A DNA stretch of 9,352 nucleotides, from the NCBI GenBank assembly GCA_937915765.1, contig CALGHE010000145.1, forward strand, positions 1 through 9,352. Reading direction: 5' to 3'. This DNA comes from an uncultured Bacteroidales bacterium (lineage in GTDB: Bacteria > Bacteroidota > Bacteroidia > Bacteroidales > Paludibacteraceae). A program made the position numbers and the translations under genes. Shown in pieces: positions 1 to 7,895 of the stretch. Within the stretch, counting starts at the first letter, position 1. Each line of letters starts with the position of its first letter. The notes beneath the pieces were generated by a model. It saw only the letters and a program-made list of their open reading frames with translations. It made no database searches and was not told the DNA's origin.

Positions 1-337
1 TGTCCTCGCGCATACGGCTCCACTCGTCGCCACGGCTTATCACCTTGCTCATCAGAGCGTAAAGGTAGTAATTTGCGCGTGTTTTGAAAAACAATTGCGA
101 ATAATTTTGCATCTCGACCAGAATTTTGTCGTTCTTCTCGGTGGTGCAGAGCAGGTCGAATATGACGCCCCGTCCGCCGTTCCGGTCCGACGGAACTTCG
201 ACGTTCTCGAACGTGAGGCTCTTGATCTCGCCGTACTCCTCGCTCAGCAGGCTGTTCAGGAACGAACGCATCTGAGGCTCCTGGCCCATAAGCTTCTTGA
301 AGGCCCAGTCGGTCTTTAAATTGATATACTGAGACAT
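1..337 (-). CDS. Rpn/PD-(D/E)XK nuclease family protein (putative transposase), N-terminal part
   Basis: The first 112 codons are visible; the 3' part lies beyond the left edge of the window. The protein begins MSQYINLKTDWAFKKLMG, the typical opening of the Rpn / 'PD-(D/E)XK nuclease family transposase' proteins that occur in many copies in Bacteroidota. The nuclease-like core is visible: Asp61 in VIFDLLC, then Glu75 in the strand ILVEMQ (E-x-Q form of the motif), followed by an F-x-x-R-x-x-YY-x-x-x-L helix around residues 83-95. Family members are about 300 residues long, so roughly two thirds is missing. E. coli Rpn proteins are DNA endonucleases that promote RecA-independent recombination; applying that to this protein is inference. 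The ATG at 337 lies about 35 nt downstream of the inferred transcription start. Family assignment is fairly certain, function is not. Confidence 0.85.
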   Translation of the reverse strand, partial: MSQYINLKTDWAFKKLMGQEPQMRSFLNSLLSEEYGEIKSLTFENVEVPSDRNGGRGVIFDLLCTTEKNDKILVEMQNYSQLFFKTRANYYLYALMSKVISRGDEWSRMRED

Positions 338-377
338 GATATTTTTGAAAAAGTAAACATATTAAATTAAGAATGTG

Positions 378-408
378 CAAATATAATACAGATGCAATTA
401 TTGCACAA
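378..408 (-). promoter_or_regulatory. Bacteroidota-type promoter of the Rpn-family gene
   Basis: On the minus strand the box TATATTTG (378-385) matches the Bacteroidota -7 consensus TAnnTTTG exactly. A TTG-containing stretch at about 403-408 (minus strand CTTGTG) sits some 20 nt upstream and could serve as a weak -33 element (consensus TTTG). The start site would fall near 372, about 35 nt before the ATG at 337. This is a motif match only. Confidence 0.55.
393..405. repeat. 13-nt perfect inverted repeat in the Rpn-family promoter
   Basis: TGCAAT-T-ATTGCA is a perfect 6+1+6 palindrome. It lies between the -7 box and the presumed -33 element of the Rpn-family gene promoter and partly overlaps the latter. 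The position suits an operator for a dimeric DNA-binding protein, but AT-rich palindromes of this size also arise by chance and no regulator gene is adjacent. Confidence 0.35.
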
Positions 409-439
409 GAGTAAAGTCGGAAAATCTGTACGAAAAAAA

Positions 440-492
440 CAAAAAAATAACTATGTAGAAATACAGACATGCCACATTCCCACATAGTTATT
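440..492 (-). terminator. Intrinsic terminator of the lipoprotein-methyltransferase operon
   Basis: Read on the minus strand, AATAACTATGT (492-482) and ACATAGTTATT (456-446) form a perfect 11-bp stem around a 25-nt loop. The 3' arm runs into seven T residues, then a G, then seven more T residues. It begins 20 nt beyond the stop codon of the methyltransferase gene, as expected for its terminator. The stem is AT-rich and the loop long, so efficiency may be moderate. On the plus strand no T-tract follows, so it is probably one-directional. Confidence 0.75.
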
Positions 493-511
493 ACCTATTT
501 TCTCACACCAT

Positions 512-1288
512 CTATACGGCGATAACACGTCGCCTAAATTCAGAGCAAACGATTGCGGTAGCCACCGCCACATTCAGAGACTCTGAAGTCTCATCGCCAG
601 CCGGATAATTAGGGATAAGCAGCCTGTCCGTTATTCTCTCCGCCAAAGCGTCCGAAATTCCGTTTCCTTCATTTCCCATAACTATTATAGCCTCCTGAGG
701 CAAGCTGCGTCCGTAAATATTCTCGCCGTCGAGAAAAGTGCCGAACAGCGGATACTTGCCCTTCAGTCCGTCAACAAAAGCGCACAAGTCGCAATAATGC
801 AGAGCCACCCTGCCGACAGCCCCCATAGACGCCTGCACAACCTTAGGGTTATAGACATCCGCAGTCTCTTTAGAGCAAATAATGTTTCTGATGCCGAACC
901 AGTCAGCAATGCGAATTATCGTGCCGAGATTGCCCGGGTCCTGAACCGTGTCGAGCATCAACGTAAGACATCCGGCAAGCATACCTTCCGAGAAGCGAAC
1001 CTCACGCTTTCTCAGCACAGCAATGACGCTCTGCGGAGCATTCAGAGCCGACGCCTTTTTGATTTCCTCCTTAGACGCAGACACAACAGACGCAGGCTTC
1101 ACGGACAATATCAAGCCTTTGTTCTCCGCAATCCACTCGTCCGTAGCCGCAATCAGTTCGCACCCGAACAGCGGCAGGAGGTCCGCAACCAGCTTGTTGC
1201 CCTCCGCCACGAACAAAGAAGAAACATCCCTGTTCTTTTTAAGAGCCAGAGATGTTATTAATTTAATCTGATTTTTAGACAAAGCCAT
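512..1288 (-). CDS. SpoU/TrmH-family RNA 2'-O-ribose methyltransferase
   Basis: This 258-residue protein is of usual length for a TrmH/SpoU methyltransferase, which transfers a methyl group from S-adenosylmethionine to a ribose 2'-OH in rRNA or tRNA. Residues 1 to about 100 form the substrate-binding domain (AEGNKLV around 28-34). The knotted SPOUT domain follows with all three motifs: N120-LGTIIRIADWFG (motif 1, with the conserved Asn and Arg), VMGNEGNGIS at about 203-212 (motif 2) and IPNYPAGDETSESLNVAVA at about 225-243 (motif 3). The exact target (for example a 23S rRNA guanosine, as for RlmB) cannot be read from sequence, so no symbol is given. The ATG at 1288 overlaps the upstream stop codon by one base (TAATG), suggesting translational coupling with the lipoprotein gene. 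The protein ends RRRVIAV, followed by TAG. Confidence 0.93.
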   Translation of the reverse strand: MALSKNQIKLITSLALKKNRDVSSLFVAEGNKLVADLLPLFGCELIAATDEWIAENKGLILSVKPASVVSASKEEIKKASALNAPQSVIAVLRKREVRFSEGMLAGCLTLMLDTVQDPGNLGTIIRIADWFGIRNIICSKETADVYNPKVVQASMGAVGRVALHYCDLCAFVDGLKGKYPLFGTFLDGENIYGRSLPQEAIIVMGNEGNGISDALAERITDRLLIPNYPAGDETSESLNVAVATAIVCSEFRRRVIAV

Positions 1289-1866
1289 TATTCAACCCTC
1301 AAAAGCCAAATTTCGTAAGCCATCGGAATATAGTCTGTAGCGTCAGACTGCAAAGTGCCGTTCACCGTTGACAACGTCTCGTTACCTATTTTGAAAGGGA
1401 TAATCGTCTTGCAATGGCCACCCGCGCGCATATTCCTCAGAGCCTCCTGAAAGCCGGAGCCATAAGTAGAAGAATAGGACACCACGTTAGACAGAACGAG
1501 CGACTGCGGATTTGCGGTATAACGCTCCGTACAGTCATAAATAGGAACGCCAAACATATTTTTGCCCACAAACCTGAAATAGACCGTATATCCATTTCCC
1601 GGCTTCAGCTTACCGTCACCTTTCTCCACCTGATGATAATAAAGGCCCGACTCGGACTTCACATATATAGGATTGCCATCTTCGGTAAGCCATTCGCCGT
1701 CACCCTCAGGCTGTTCGTCAACCACCTTTATCTTGTTATTCGAAATGTACTCCCCTATAGCCTCTCTTTCATCTTCGAGATATTCCGCATAAGTCTTGTT
1801 TTTATCACATGAAAACAAGGTTAAAGAGAGAGCCGCCAATAGGCTCATTTTAAGAAATCTGCACAT
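1288..1866 (-). CDS. DUF4827-type lipoprotein with FKBP-like fold
   Basis: This 192-residue protein has a lipoprotein signal peptide: positively charged start (MCRFLKM), hydrophobic core, and the lipobox L17-F-S-C20, after which Cys20 would be acylated. The mature part starts DKNKTYAEYLEDEREAI, the characteristic opening of the Bacteroidales DUF4827 family. Residues 73 to about 190 resemble an FKBP-type prolyl isomerase domain: a GDGKLKPGNGYTVYFRF strand region, then GFQEALRNMRAGGHCKTIIP, which parallels the 'ea...M..G....i.IP' segment of FKBPs. Whether isomerase activity remains is unknown; DUF4827 members are generally uncharacterised. The likely location is a periplasmic membrane face or the cell surface. 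The first ATG is chosen because it supplies Arg3 and Lys6 for the signal peptide; Met7 would leave none. It is the first gene of a two-gene operon with the methyltransferase. Confidence 0.85.
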   Translation of the reverse strand: MCRFLKMSLLAALSLTLFSCDKNKTYAEYLEDEREAIGEYISNNKIKVVDEQPEGDGEWLTEDGNPIYVKSESGLYYHQVEKGDGKLKPGNGYTVYFRFVGKNMFGVPIYDCTERYTANPQSLVLSNVVSYSSTYGSGFQEALRNMRAGGHCKTIIPFKIGNETLSTVNGTLQSDATDYIPMAYEIWLLRVE

Positions 1867-1883
1867 AAACTTATATTTTTTGG

Positions 1884-1891
1884 CAAATATA
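1884..1891 (-). promoter_or_regulatory. -7 box for the lipoprotein-methyltransferase operon
   Basis: TATATTTG on the minus strand matches TAnnTTTG exactly and is identical to the box before the Rpn-family gene. It lies 18 bases upstream of the lipoprotein ATG, implying a very short 5' untranslated region of about 12 nt. I see no convincing -33 TTTG at the right distance. The 104-base gap after the ABC-F gene (1867-1970) otherwise holds nothing I recognise, apart from a T8 run (minus strand) at 1937-1944 without a good hairpin before it. Confidence 0.5.
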
Positions 1892-1970
1892 CAACAAAGA
1901 AACGAAAGTTATATCATTTGCAGAAATTACGACATAAAAAAAACTCATTTTCCTCCAATGCGCACAGACA

Positions 1971-3857
1971 TCACGCCAATTCGCTAAGTTCCAGCCAGCG
2001 CATAGTTTTTTCGTCAAGCTCAGACATTAGCGCGCCAATTCTGTTAGACTTTTCAATCAAATCCGGACCCTGCAACGAGCCGGAAGACAACGCCGCTTCA
2101 ATCTCCGCCTTTTCCGCCTCTAACATTTCAATCTCCTTTTCAAGCTCCTCAAACTCGCGCTTCTCCTTGAACGTCAGTCTGCGCGGACGGCTATCAGAAG
2201 ACTTGCCCTTTGCCTCAGTTTTCTCCTTCGGCTTCTCGCGGTTCTGTTTTTCCTGCAGTTCGAGTCGCTCCTTCTCCTCCCTCCAGACACGGAAATCAGT
2301 ATAATTACCAGGGAAATCCTGCACATTAGCGTTTCCATGAAAAACGAACAGATGGTCCACAACCTTATCCATGAAATATCTGTCGTGCGAGACAACAATC
2401 ACGCAGCCCTTGAAGCTCTGCAGATAATCCTCCAGCACGTTAAGCGTCACAATATCGAGGTCGTTTGTCGGTTCGTCCAGCACAAGGAAGTTCGGATTCT
2501 TCATCAGCACAGAGCAAAGATACAATCTGCGACGCTCGCCTCCGCTGAGTTTCGCGACAAAATCGTGCTGTTTTTCCGGAGCGAACAAGAAATGCTGCAA
2601 AAACTGCGAAGCGTTCATCTTTCTGCCCCCGCCAAGGTCAATCTCCTCCGCAATATCACGAATAACGTCAATAACCTTCATCTGGTCGTCAAACTTCAGA
2701 CCATCTTGACTATAATAACCAAATTTCACCGTCTCGCCCACATCAATAGAGCCTTTGTCCGGCAGCACCTCGCCCATCAGCATCTTCACGAACGTCGATT
2801 TTCCGGTACCATTGTTCCCCACGATGCCAAGTTTCTCATAACGTGCGAAATTATAGTAAAACTCGTCCAGAATCTTCAAATCACCATAACTCTTCGAGAT
2901 ATATTTAGCCTCGAAAATCTTGCTTCCAAGGTAAGACGACTTCACCTCAATGCTGACGCTGCCCGACTCTCTCTTCGCCTTAATCTTCTCCTCCAGTTTA
3001 TGGAACGAGTCAATTCTGTACTGAGCCTTTCCGGCACGAGCCTGCGGCTGCCTCCTCATCCAGTCCAGTTCCTTGCGGAAGAGATTATTCGCCCTTGCCA
3101 GTTCCGCGTTCTGCATATCGATGCGCTCCTGCCTTTTCTCAAGATAATAAGAGTAATTGCCCTTGTACTGAAAAATCCGCTGTTGGTCAATCTCAATAAT
3201 ATTGCTGCACACACGGTCGAGGAAATATCTGTCGTGCGTCACCATAAGCAGCGCCATTTTGGAGCGGTTCAGGAAATCCTCCAGCCACTCCACCATCTCC
3301 AAGTCCAGATGATTGGTCGGCTCGTCCAAAATAAGCAGTTCCGGCTCCGTAATAAGGACATTAGCCAGAGCAATACGTTTAAGCTGTCCGCCCGAAAGCT
3401 GCTCCACCCTCTGGTCAAAATTATGAATCTTCAGTTTGCCGAGAATCTGCTTGATCCGGCTCTCATAATCCCACGCCTTCAGCATCTCCATTTTAGAGAG
3501 CAGCGAGTTGAGCCGTTCCTCATCCTCAGGGTGCATCAAAGCGTTCTCATACTCTGCAATAACCTTAACAACCTCATTATCAGAATTAAAGCAAGCCTGC
3601 AGAACAGTAAAACCAGCAGGATACTTAGGGTCCTGAGGCAATATTCCCACACGAAGGTCACGTTTGAAAGATATTTTGCCCTCGTCATACTGTTCCTTTC
3701 CGGATATGATGTTCAGCAACGTGGTTTTTCCAGCACCATTCTTTGCGATAAGAGCGGTTCTCTGCCCCTCGAATATGCTGAACGATATTTTCTCGAACAA
3801 AAGCCTGTCGCCAAACGACTTTGTCAAATTTTCTACCTGAAGATAATTAGCTGCCAT
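1971..3857 (-). CDS. uup: ABC-F family ATPase, Uup-like
   Basis: This cytoplasmic protein of 628 residues has two ATPase domains and no membrane segment, the ABC-F layout. Domain 1: Walker A AKNGAGKT (38-45), signature LSGGQ (154-158), Walker B LLILD plus catalytic Glu179, and H-loop THDRYFLD. A charged linker (about 240-310) corresponds to the ABC-F interdomain helices that reach into the ribosomal P-site region. Domain 2: GNNGTGKS near residue 345, LSGGE near 437, LVLDEPTNDLD near 457 and SHDRYFMD. The C-terminus (about 520-628) is rich in Glu and Lys and predicted coiled coil, as in Uup. The family acts on ribosomes; Uup is also linked to DNA precision and 50S assembly in E. coli. An upstream in-frame ATG (3881) would add MFILVLLI, but it is only about 10 nt from the inferred transcript start and family alignment begins at MAANYLQVENL, so 3857 is preferred. 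An antibiotic-resistance role is not suggested. Confidence 0.92.
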   Translation of the reverse strand: MAANYLQVENLTKSFGDRLLFEKISFSIFEGQRTALIAKNGAGKTTLLNIISGKEQYDEGKISFKRDLRVGILPQDPKYPAGFTVLQACFNSDNEVVKVIAEYENALMHPEDEERLNSLLSKMEMLKAWDYESRIKQILGKLKIHNFDQRVEQLSGGQLKRIALANVLITEPELLILDEPTNHLDLEMVEWLEDFLNRSKMALLMVTHDRYFLDRVCSNIIEIDQQRIFQYKGNYSYYLEKRQERIDMQNAELARANNLFRKELDWMRRQPQARAGKAQYRIDSFHKLEEKIKAKRESGSVSIEVKSSYLGSKIFEAKYISKSYGDLKILDEFYYNFARYEKLGIVGNNGTGKSTFVKMLMGEVLPDKGSIDVGETVKFGYYSQDGLKFDDQMKVIDVIRDIAEEIDLGGGRKMNASQFLQHFLFAPEKQHDFVAKLSGGERRRLYLCSVLMKNPNFLVLDEPTNDLDIVTLNVLEDYLQSFKGCVIVVSHDRYFMDKVVDHLFVFHGNANVQDFPGNYTDFRVWREEKERLELQEKQNREKPKEKTEAKGKSSDSRPRRLTFKEKREFEELEKEIEMLEAEKAEIEAALSSGSLQGPDLIEKSNRIGALMSELDEKTMRWLELSELA

Positions 3858-3897
3858 TATCAGAAGCACTAAAATAAACATTAAACCTTATATGATG

Positions 3898-3929
3898 CAA
3901 AAGTAGAAAAATAAACGAAGAATAGAAAA
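3898..3929 (-). promoter_or_regulatory. Promoter of the ABC-F gene
   Basis: On the minus strand TACTTTTG (3898-3905) matches the -7 consensus TAnnTTTG. A TTTT stretch at 3926-3929, 20 nt upstream, could be a weak -33 element. Transcription would start near 3891, giving a leader of about 34 nt to the preferred ATG at 3857. It lies back-to-back with the purL promoter in a 242-base divergent gap (3858-4099) in which I see no further clear element. Confidence 0.55.
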
Positions 3930-4026
3930 TCTTTTCCTCTTCCGAGTCAAAAAACAGCGCGTGAACATAAAAACAAAGAGGTTTTTACAAAAACATCATC
4001 AAAATGTGATATTTTTCCAAATAAAA

Positions 4027-4058
4027 TTTAAACAGCTTCTAAAAAATCGTTAACTTTG
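4027..4058 (+). promoter_or_regulatory. Promoter of purL
   Basis: TAACTTTG (4051-4058) matches the Bacteroidota -7 consensus exactly. TTTA at 4027-4030 lies 20 nt upstream and could be the -33 element. The predicted start site is around 4064, leaving about 35 nt before the ATG at 4100. I recognise no purine riboswitch or repressor operator in this short leader. Confidence 0.6.
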
Positions 4059-4087
4059 CAGACAATTTATTATTGACAATAAACATT

Positions 4088-4093
4088 AAGGAG
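4088..4093 (+). promoter_or_regulatory. Ribosome binding site that fixes the purL start
   Basis: AAGGAG sits 6 nt before the ATG at 4100. Strong Shine-Dalgarno sequences are rare elsewhere in the window. It argues for ATG 4100 rather than the in-frame TTG at 4073, which would place this site inside the coding region. Confidence 0.75.
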
Positions 4094-4099
4094 CAATAT

Positions 4100-7000
4100 A
4101 TGATTTTATTCTTCAAAAAAGAGGATGCCGGCATAATTGCAGTAGATGCGGCAAAAGCTCTCGAATCTCAGGAGATAGAGAAACTAAACTGGCTTTTCAG
4201 CGGTGCCACGCACACAGAGAAGTCGGAGATAGAAGGCTGGTTTATAGGACCGCGCCGTGAGATGATAACCCCATGGAGCACAAATGCAGTGGAGATAACC
4301 CAGAACATGGGCATGACCGGCATTCTTCGCATTGAAGAATTTTTCGTGGCGGAAGGCGAAAACGCCGAGCACGACCCTATGCTCCAGCGCATTTACAGCA
4401 AGTTAGACCAGAACATCTTCACTATCGACAAGCAGCCGGAACCGATCATCTACATTGATGACATAGAAGCTTACAACCAGCAGGAAGGGCTTGCTTTGAG
4501 CACCGACGAGGTGAAATACCTCAACGAAGTGTCTGAAAAGATAGGAAGAAAACTCACTGACAGCGAAGTGTTCGGATTCTCTCAGGTTAACTCTGAGCAC
4601 TGCCGTCATAAAATTTTCGGAGGAAAGTTCATAATCGACGGAGAAGAGAAAGAAGACTCGCTTTTCGGACTGATTAAGAAAACTTCTGAAACTAACCCTA
4701 ACAAGCTTGTTTCGGCTTATAAAGACAATGTGGCTTTCAACGAAGGCCCTGAAATAGAGCAGTTCGCTCCTGCAAGCGGCGACAAGCCTGACTTCTTCGA
4801 CGTGAAGAAGATCAAGTCTGTCATTTCGCTGAAGGCGGAAACTCACAACTTCCCTACTACGGTAGAGCCGTTCAACGGCGCTGCAACGGGTACCGGCGGC
4901 GAGATTCGCGACCGTCTGGGCGGAGGCAAGGCAAGTTTGCCTATCGCGGGAACTGCGGTATATATGACTTCGTACCCAAGAACTAAGGCGGGCCGCGCAT
5001 GGGAAAAGGCTACTGCAGAGCGCAAATGGCTTTACCAGACACCAGAACAGATTTTGATAAAGGCGTCTAACGGCGCAAGCGATTTCGGCAACAAGTTCGG
5101 ACAGCCGCTAATCTGCGGTTCTTTGCTCACTTTCGAACATGCAGAGAACTGCAAGAAGTTTGGCTACGACAAAGTTATCATGCTTGCCGGCGGTGTTGGC
5201 TTCGCGAAGATGAAAGATAGTCTGAAGGGCGAGCCAAGTGTCGGACAGAAAGTTGTTGTGATGGGCGGCGACAACTACCGTATCGGTATGGGCGGTGGCG
5301 CTGTGTCTTCTGTGAACACAGGTGTGTACGACAACGCTATAGAACTGAACGCAGTGCAACGTGCAAACCCGGAAATGCAAAAACGCGCGTCTAACGTCAT
5401 CAGAACTCTTGCCGAGTCTGACAACAACCCTATCGTCTCTATCCACGACCACGGAGCCGGCGGTCACTTGAACTGTCTCTCTGAGCTTGTGGAAAGCACC
5501 GGCGGAAAAATTGACATGGACAAGCTTCCTATAGGCGACCCTACTTTGTCTGCTAAAGAAATCATCGGCAACGAAAGTCAGGAGAGAATGGGTCTCTTGG
5601 TTGACGAAAAAGATATTGACCTCATACACAAAATCGCTGAGCGCGAACGCGCCCCTATGTATGTAGTCGGCGAGACAACCGGCGACATGCAGTTTGTTTT
5701 TGAGAAAGGAAACGGCGAACAGCCTATCAACTTGCGACTTGACTACATGATTGGCAAGCCGCCCCGCACAATTATAACAGACAAAACAGTAGAAGAGAAT
5801 TACGAAGATGTCTGCACAGACGCTTCTAAACTTCAGGAATATATAGAGAATGTTCTGCAGCTTGAAGCTGTGGCTTGTAAAGACTGGCTCACAAACAAGG
5901 TGGACCGCTCCGTAACAGGAAAGGTGGCTAAGCAGCAGTGCACCGGCGAAATCCAGCTGCCCCTGAACAACTTGGGTGCTGTGGCGCTTGACTATCGTGG
6001 CAAGTCTGGTATCGCGACATCTATCGGCCATGCTCCTATGGCGGCGCTGATTGACCCTGCAGCCGGATCCGTTCTGTCTATTGCGGAAGCGTTGACTAAC
6101 ATCGTATGGGCGCCGCTTGCCGACGGGCTGGACAGCGTTTCCCTCAGTGCAAACTGGATGTGGCCTTGCAAGAATGAAGGCGAAGACGCTCGTCTTTACA
6201 AAGCGGTTGAGGCCTGCAGCGAATTTGCTTGCGCGCTCGGCATCAACATCCCAACAGGAAAGGACTCTTTGTCTATGACTCAGAAATATGAGAACGACAA
6301 GGTTTATTCTCCGGGAACTGTGATTATATCTGCAGGCGCCGAGGTTAGCGACGTTCGCAAAATAGTAAGCCCTGTGGTCGTGAACGACGAAAAGAGCACG
6401 CTGTATCATGTAGATTTCTCTTTCGACAGTCTGAAACTTGGCGGCTCGGCCTTGGCTCAGTCTCTGAACAAGCTTGGCGCGGAAACGCCTACGGTGCAGG
6501 ATTCTGAATACTTTGCTGACGCGTTCAACGCAATACAGACTTTGATTAACGAAGACCTGATACTCGCTGGACACGACATCTCTGAAGGCGGTATGCTGAC
6601 CGCTTTGCTCGAAATGTGCTTCGCTAACACGACTGGCGGTCTGAACGTCAACTTTGACAAGATTGGTGAAGATGACATCGTGAAGATTTTGTTCAGCGAA
6701 AACCCTGGTGTCATAATTCAGGTAAAAGACCGCAACAGAGCTGAAAAGATATTGATGGACGCTGGCATCGGATTTGCTGAAATAGCAAAGCCATCTGCTA
6801 AGCGCGAAATCAAAGTCACTAAGAAAGACAAAACTTACACGTTCGACATAGACTCGCTGAGAGACGTCTGGTACACGTCTTCTTACTTGCTCGACCGCAA
6901 GCAGAGTGGCGCTGTGTGTGCGGAAGAACGCTTCAACAACTACAAGAACCAGCCGCTCAAGATTAAGTTCAACGACTCGTTCGCAGGAAAACTGTCTAAG

Positions 7001-7789
7001 CTTGGCTTATCGGCAGACCGTACGGAAAGGTCTGGAGTTAAGGCTGCCATCATCAGAGAAAAGGGAACTAACGGCGAACGTGAAATGGCCTACTCTATGT
7101 GGCTTGCCGGCTTCGACGTGAAAGACGTTCACATGACCGACCTTGCCTCTGGCCGCGAGACATTGGAAGATGTTAATCTGATTGTGTTCTGCGGGGGATT
7201 CTCCAACTCAGACGTGCTCGGTTCTGCAAAGGGATGGGCAGGCGGATTCCTTTACAACGAAAAGGCAAAGGCAGCGCTCGACAAGTTCTACGCTCGCCCT
7301 GACACCTTGAGCCTTGGTATATGCAACGGCTGCCAGCTTATGGTAGAGCTTGGCTTGGTTTATCCGGAACACGAACAGAAGCCTAAGATGCTGCACAACA
7401 ACTCTCACAAGTTCGAATCATCTTTCGTAGGCTTGAACATTCCACAGAACGACTCTGTGATGTTCGGTTCTCTGTCAGGAAGCAAGCTTGGCATCTGGGT
7501 TGCTCACGGAGAAGGCAAATTTGACTTGCCTTACGCAGAAAGCGAATACAACATCATTGCAAAATATGAGTATGACGCTTATCCTGCTAACCCGAACGGC
7601 TCTAAGTACTCTGCTGCCGGAATCTGTTCTAAGGACGGTCGCCACTTGGCTATGATGCCTCACTTGGAACGTGCGATATTCCCTTGGCAGTGGGCATACT
7701 ATCCGCTCGACAGAAAGAACACCGACGAAGTGACTCCTTGGATAGAAGCCTTTGTTAACGCTAAAAAGTGGATTGAAAAGCAAAAATAA
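4100..7789 (+). CDS. purL: Phosphoribosylformylglycinamidine synthase, single-chain (FGAM synthase)
   Basis: The enzyme converts formylglycinamide ribonucleotide, ATP and glutamine to formylglycinamidine ribonucleotide, the fourth step of de novo purine synthesis, in the cytoplasm. At 1229 residues it is the large form that fuses synthetase and glutaminase, as in E. coli (about 1295 residues). In order: a PurS-like N-terminal domain (1 to about 140); a linker carrying SQVNSEHCRHKIFGG near 160-175; a first AIRS-type ATP-binding half with AETHNFPTTVEPFNGAATG and HDHGAGGH (449-456); a second half with TGKDSLSMT and GHDISEGG near residue 823; and a class I glutaminase domain from about 970. The glutaminase triad is complete: nucleophile Cys1075 in GICNGCQ, and His1188 and Glu1190 in MPHLERA. 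No frameshift or missing motif is seen. It is monocistronic here, bounded by its own promoter and a strong terminator, with no other purine gene beside it. Confidence 0.98.
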   Translation: MILFFKKEDAGIIAVDAAKALESQEIEKLNWLFSGATHTEKSEIEGWFIGPRREMITPWSTNAVEITQNMGMTGILRIEEFFVAEGENAEHDPMLQRIYSKLDQNIFTIDKQPEPIIYIDDIEAYNQQEGLALSTDEVKYLNEVSEKIGRKLTDSEVFGFSQVNSEHCRHKIFGGKFIIDGEEKEDSLFGLIKKTSETNPNKLVSAYKDNVAFNEGPEIEQFAPASGDKPDFFDVKKIKSVISLKAETHNFPTTVEPFNGAATGTGGEIRDRLGGGKASLPIAGTAVYMTSYPRTKAGRAWEKATAERKWLYQTPEQILIKASNGASDFGNKFGQPLICGSLLTFEHAENCKKFGYDKVIMLAGGVGFAKMKDSLKGEPSVGQKVVVMGGDNYRIGMGGGAVSSVNTGVYDNAIELNAVQRANPEMQKRASNVIRTLAESDNNPIVSIHDHGAGGHLNCLSELVESTGGKIDMDKLPIGDPTLSAKEIIGNESQERMGLLVDEKDIDLIHKIAERERAPMYVVGETTGDMQFVFEKGNGEQPINLRLDYMIGKPPRTIITDKTVEENYEDVCTDASKLQEYIENVLQLEAVACKDWLTNKVDRSVTGKVAKQQCTGEIQLPLNNLGAVALDYRGKSGIATSIGHAPMAALIDPAAGSVLSIAEALTNIVWAPLADGLDSVSLSANWMWPCKNEGEDARLYKAVEACSEFACALGINIPTGKDSLSMTQKYENDKVYSPGTVIISAGAEVSDVRKIVSPVVVNDEKSTLYHVDFSFDSLKLGGSALAQSLNKLGAETPTVQDSEYFADAFNAIQTLINEDLILAGHDISEGGMLTALLEMCFANTTGGLNVNFDKIGEDDIVKILFSENPGVIIQVKDRNRAEKILMDAGIGFAEIAKPSAKREIKVTKKDKTYTFDIDSLRDVWYTSSYLLDRKQSGAVCAEERFNNYKNQPLKIKFNDSFAGKLSKLGLSADRTERSGVKAAIIREKGTNGEREMAYSMWLAGFDVKDVHMTDLASGRETLEDVNLIVFCGGFSNSDVLGSAKGWAGGFLYNEKAKAALDKFYARPDTLSLGICNGCQLMVELGLVYPEHEQKPKMLHNNSHKFESSFVGLNIPQNDSVMFGSLSGSKLGIWVAHGEGKFDLPYAESEYNIIAKYEYDAYPANPNGSKYSAAGICSKDGRHLAMMPHLERAIFPWQWAYYPLDRKNTDEVTPWIEAFVNAKKWIEKQK

Positions 7790-7808
7790 ATTTCATGTTT
7801 TTTGAACG

Positions 7809-7847
7809 AAGCAGGCTAATGTATTTTTTACATAGCCTGCTTTTTTT
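7809..7847 (+). terminator. Intrinsic terminator of purL
   Basis: AAGCAGGCT (7809-7817) pairs with AGCCTGCTT (7834-7842). After one unpaired A the stem continues as ATGTA (7819-7823) with TACAT (7829-7833), closing a five-T loop. A run of seven T residues (7841-7847) follows, partly inside the stem. It begins 20 nt after the purL stop codon. Confidence 0.92.
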
Positions 7848-7882
7848 GAGACATTTTAACTCTTTTTTTTTAATATTTTACT

Positions 7883-7890
7883 TAATTTTG
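7883..7890 (+). promoter_or_regulatory. -7 box upstream of the structured RNA region
   Basis: TAATTTTG matches TAnnTTTG exactly and lies 36 bases after the purL terminator T-run, so it starts a new transcription unit. Transcription would begin near 7896. The region 20 nt upstream is a run of T residues, so no distinct -33 element can be named. A weaker alternative box with a 3-nt spacer, TACGCTTTG, is at 7946-7954; it would start an RNA close to 7961. Confidence 0.55.
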
Positions 7891-7895
7891 CGCCG

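Noticed and set aside
797..1261. A 154-codon plus-strand frame opposite the methyltransferase gene
   Set aside because: The opposite strand encodes all three SpoU motifs in order; the plus-strand translation looks like non-coding composition.
1935..1978. Possible terminator of the ABC-F gene (T8 run on the minus strand at 1937-1944)
   Set aside because: The only hairpin before it (GCG...CGC) is about 3-5 bp, overlaps the stop codon and is separated from the T-run by about 16 bases, so it is not a convincing intrinsic terminator.
2337..3872. A 511-codon open frame on the plus strand opposite the ABC-F gene
   Set aside because: It is a mirror of the well-supported ABC-F gene with codon-bias-driven absence of stops; its translation has no recognisable domain and it lacks its own start signals.
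4073..4099. Alternative TTG start for purL, nine codons upstream
   Set aside because: The AAGGAG at 4088-4093 is ideally placed for ATG 4100, and the protein then begins at MILFFKK, which fits the PurL N-terminus.
5108..6574. A 488-codon open frame on the minus strand inside purL
   Set aside because: It lies antisense to highly conserved purL motifs, and the translation is Arg/Val/Phe-rich without any family resemblance. It is a shadow frame.
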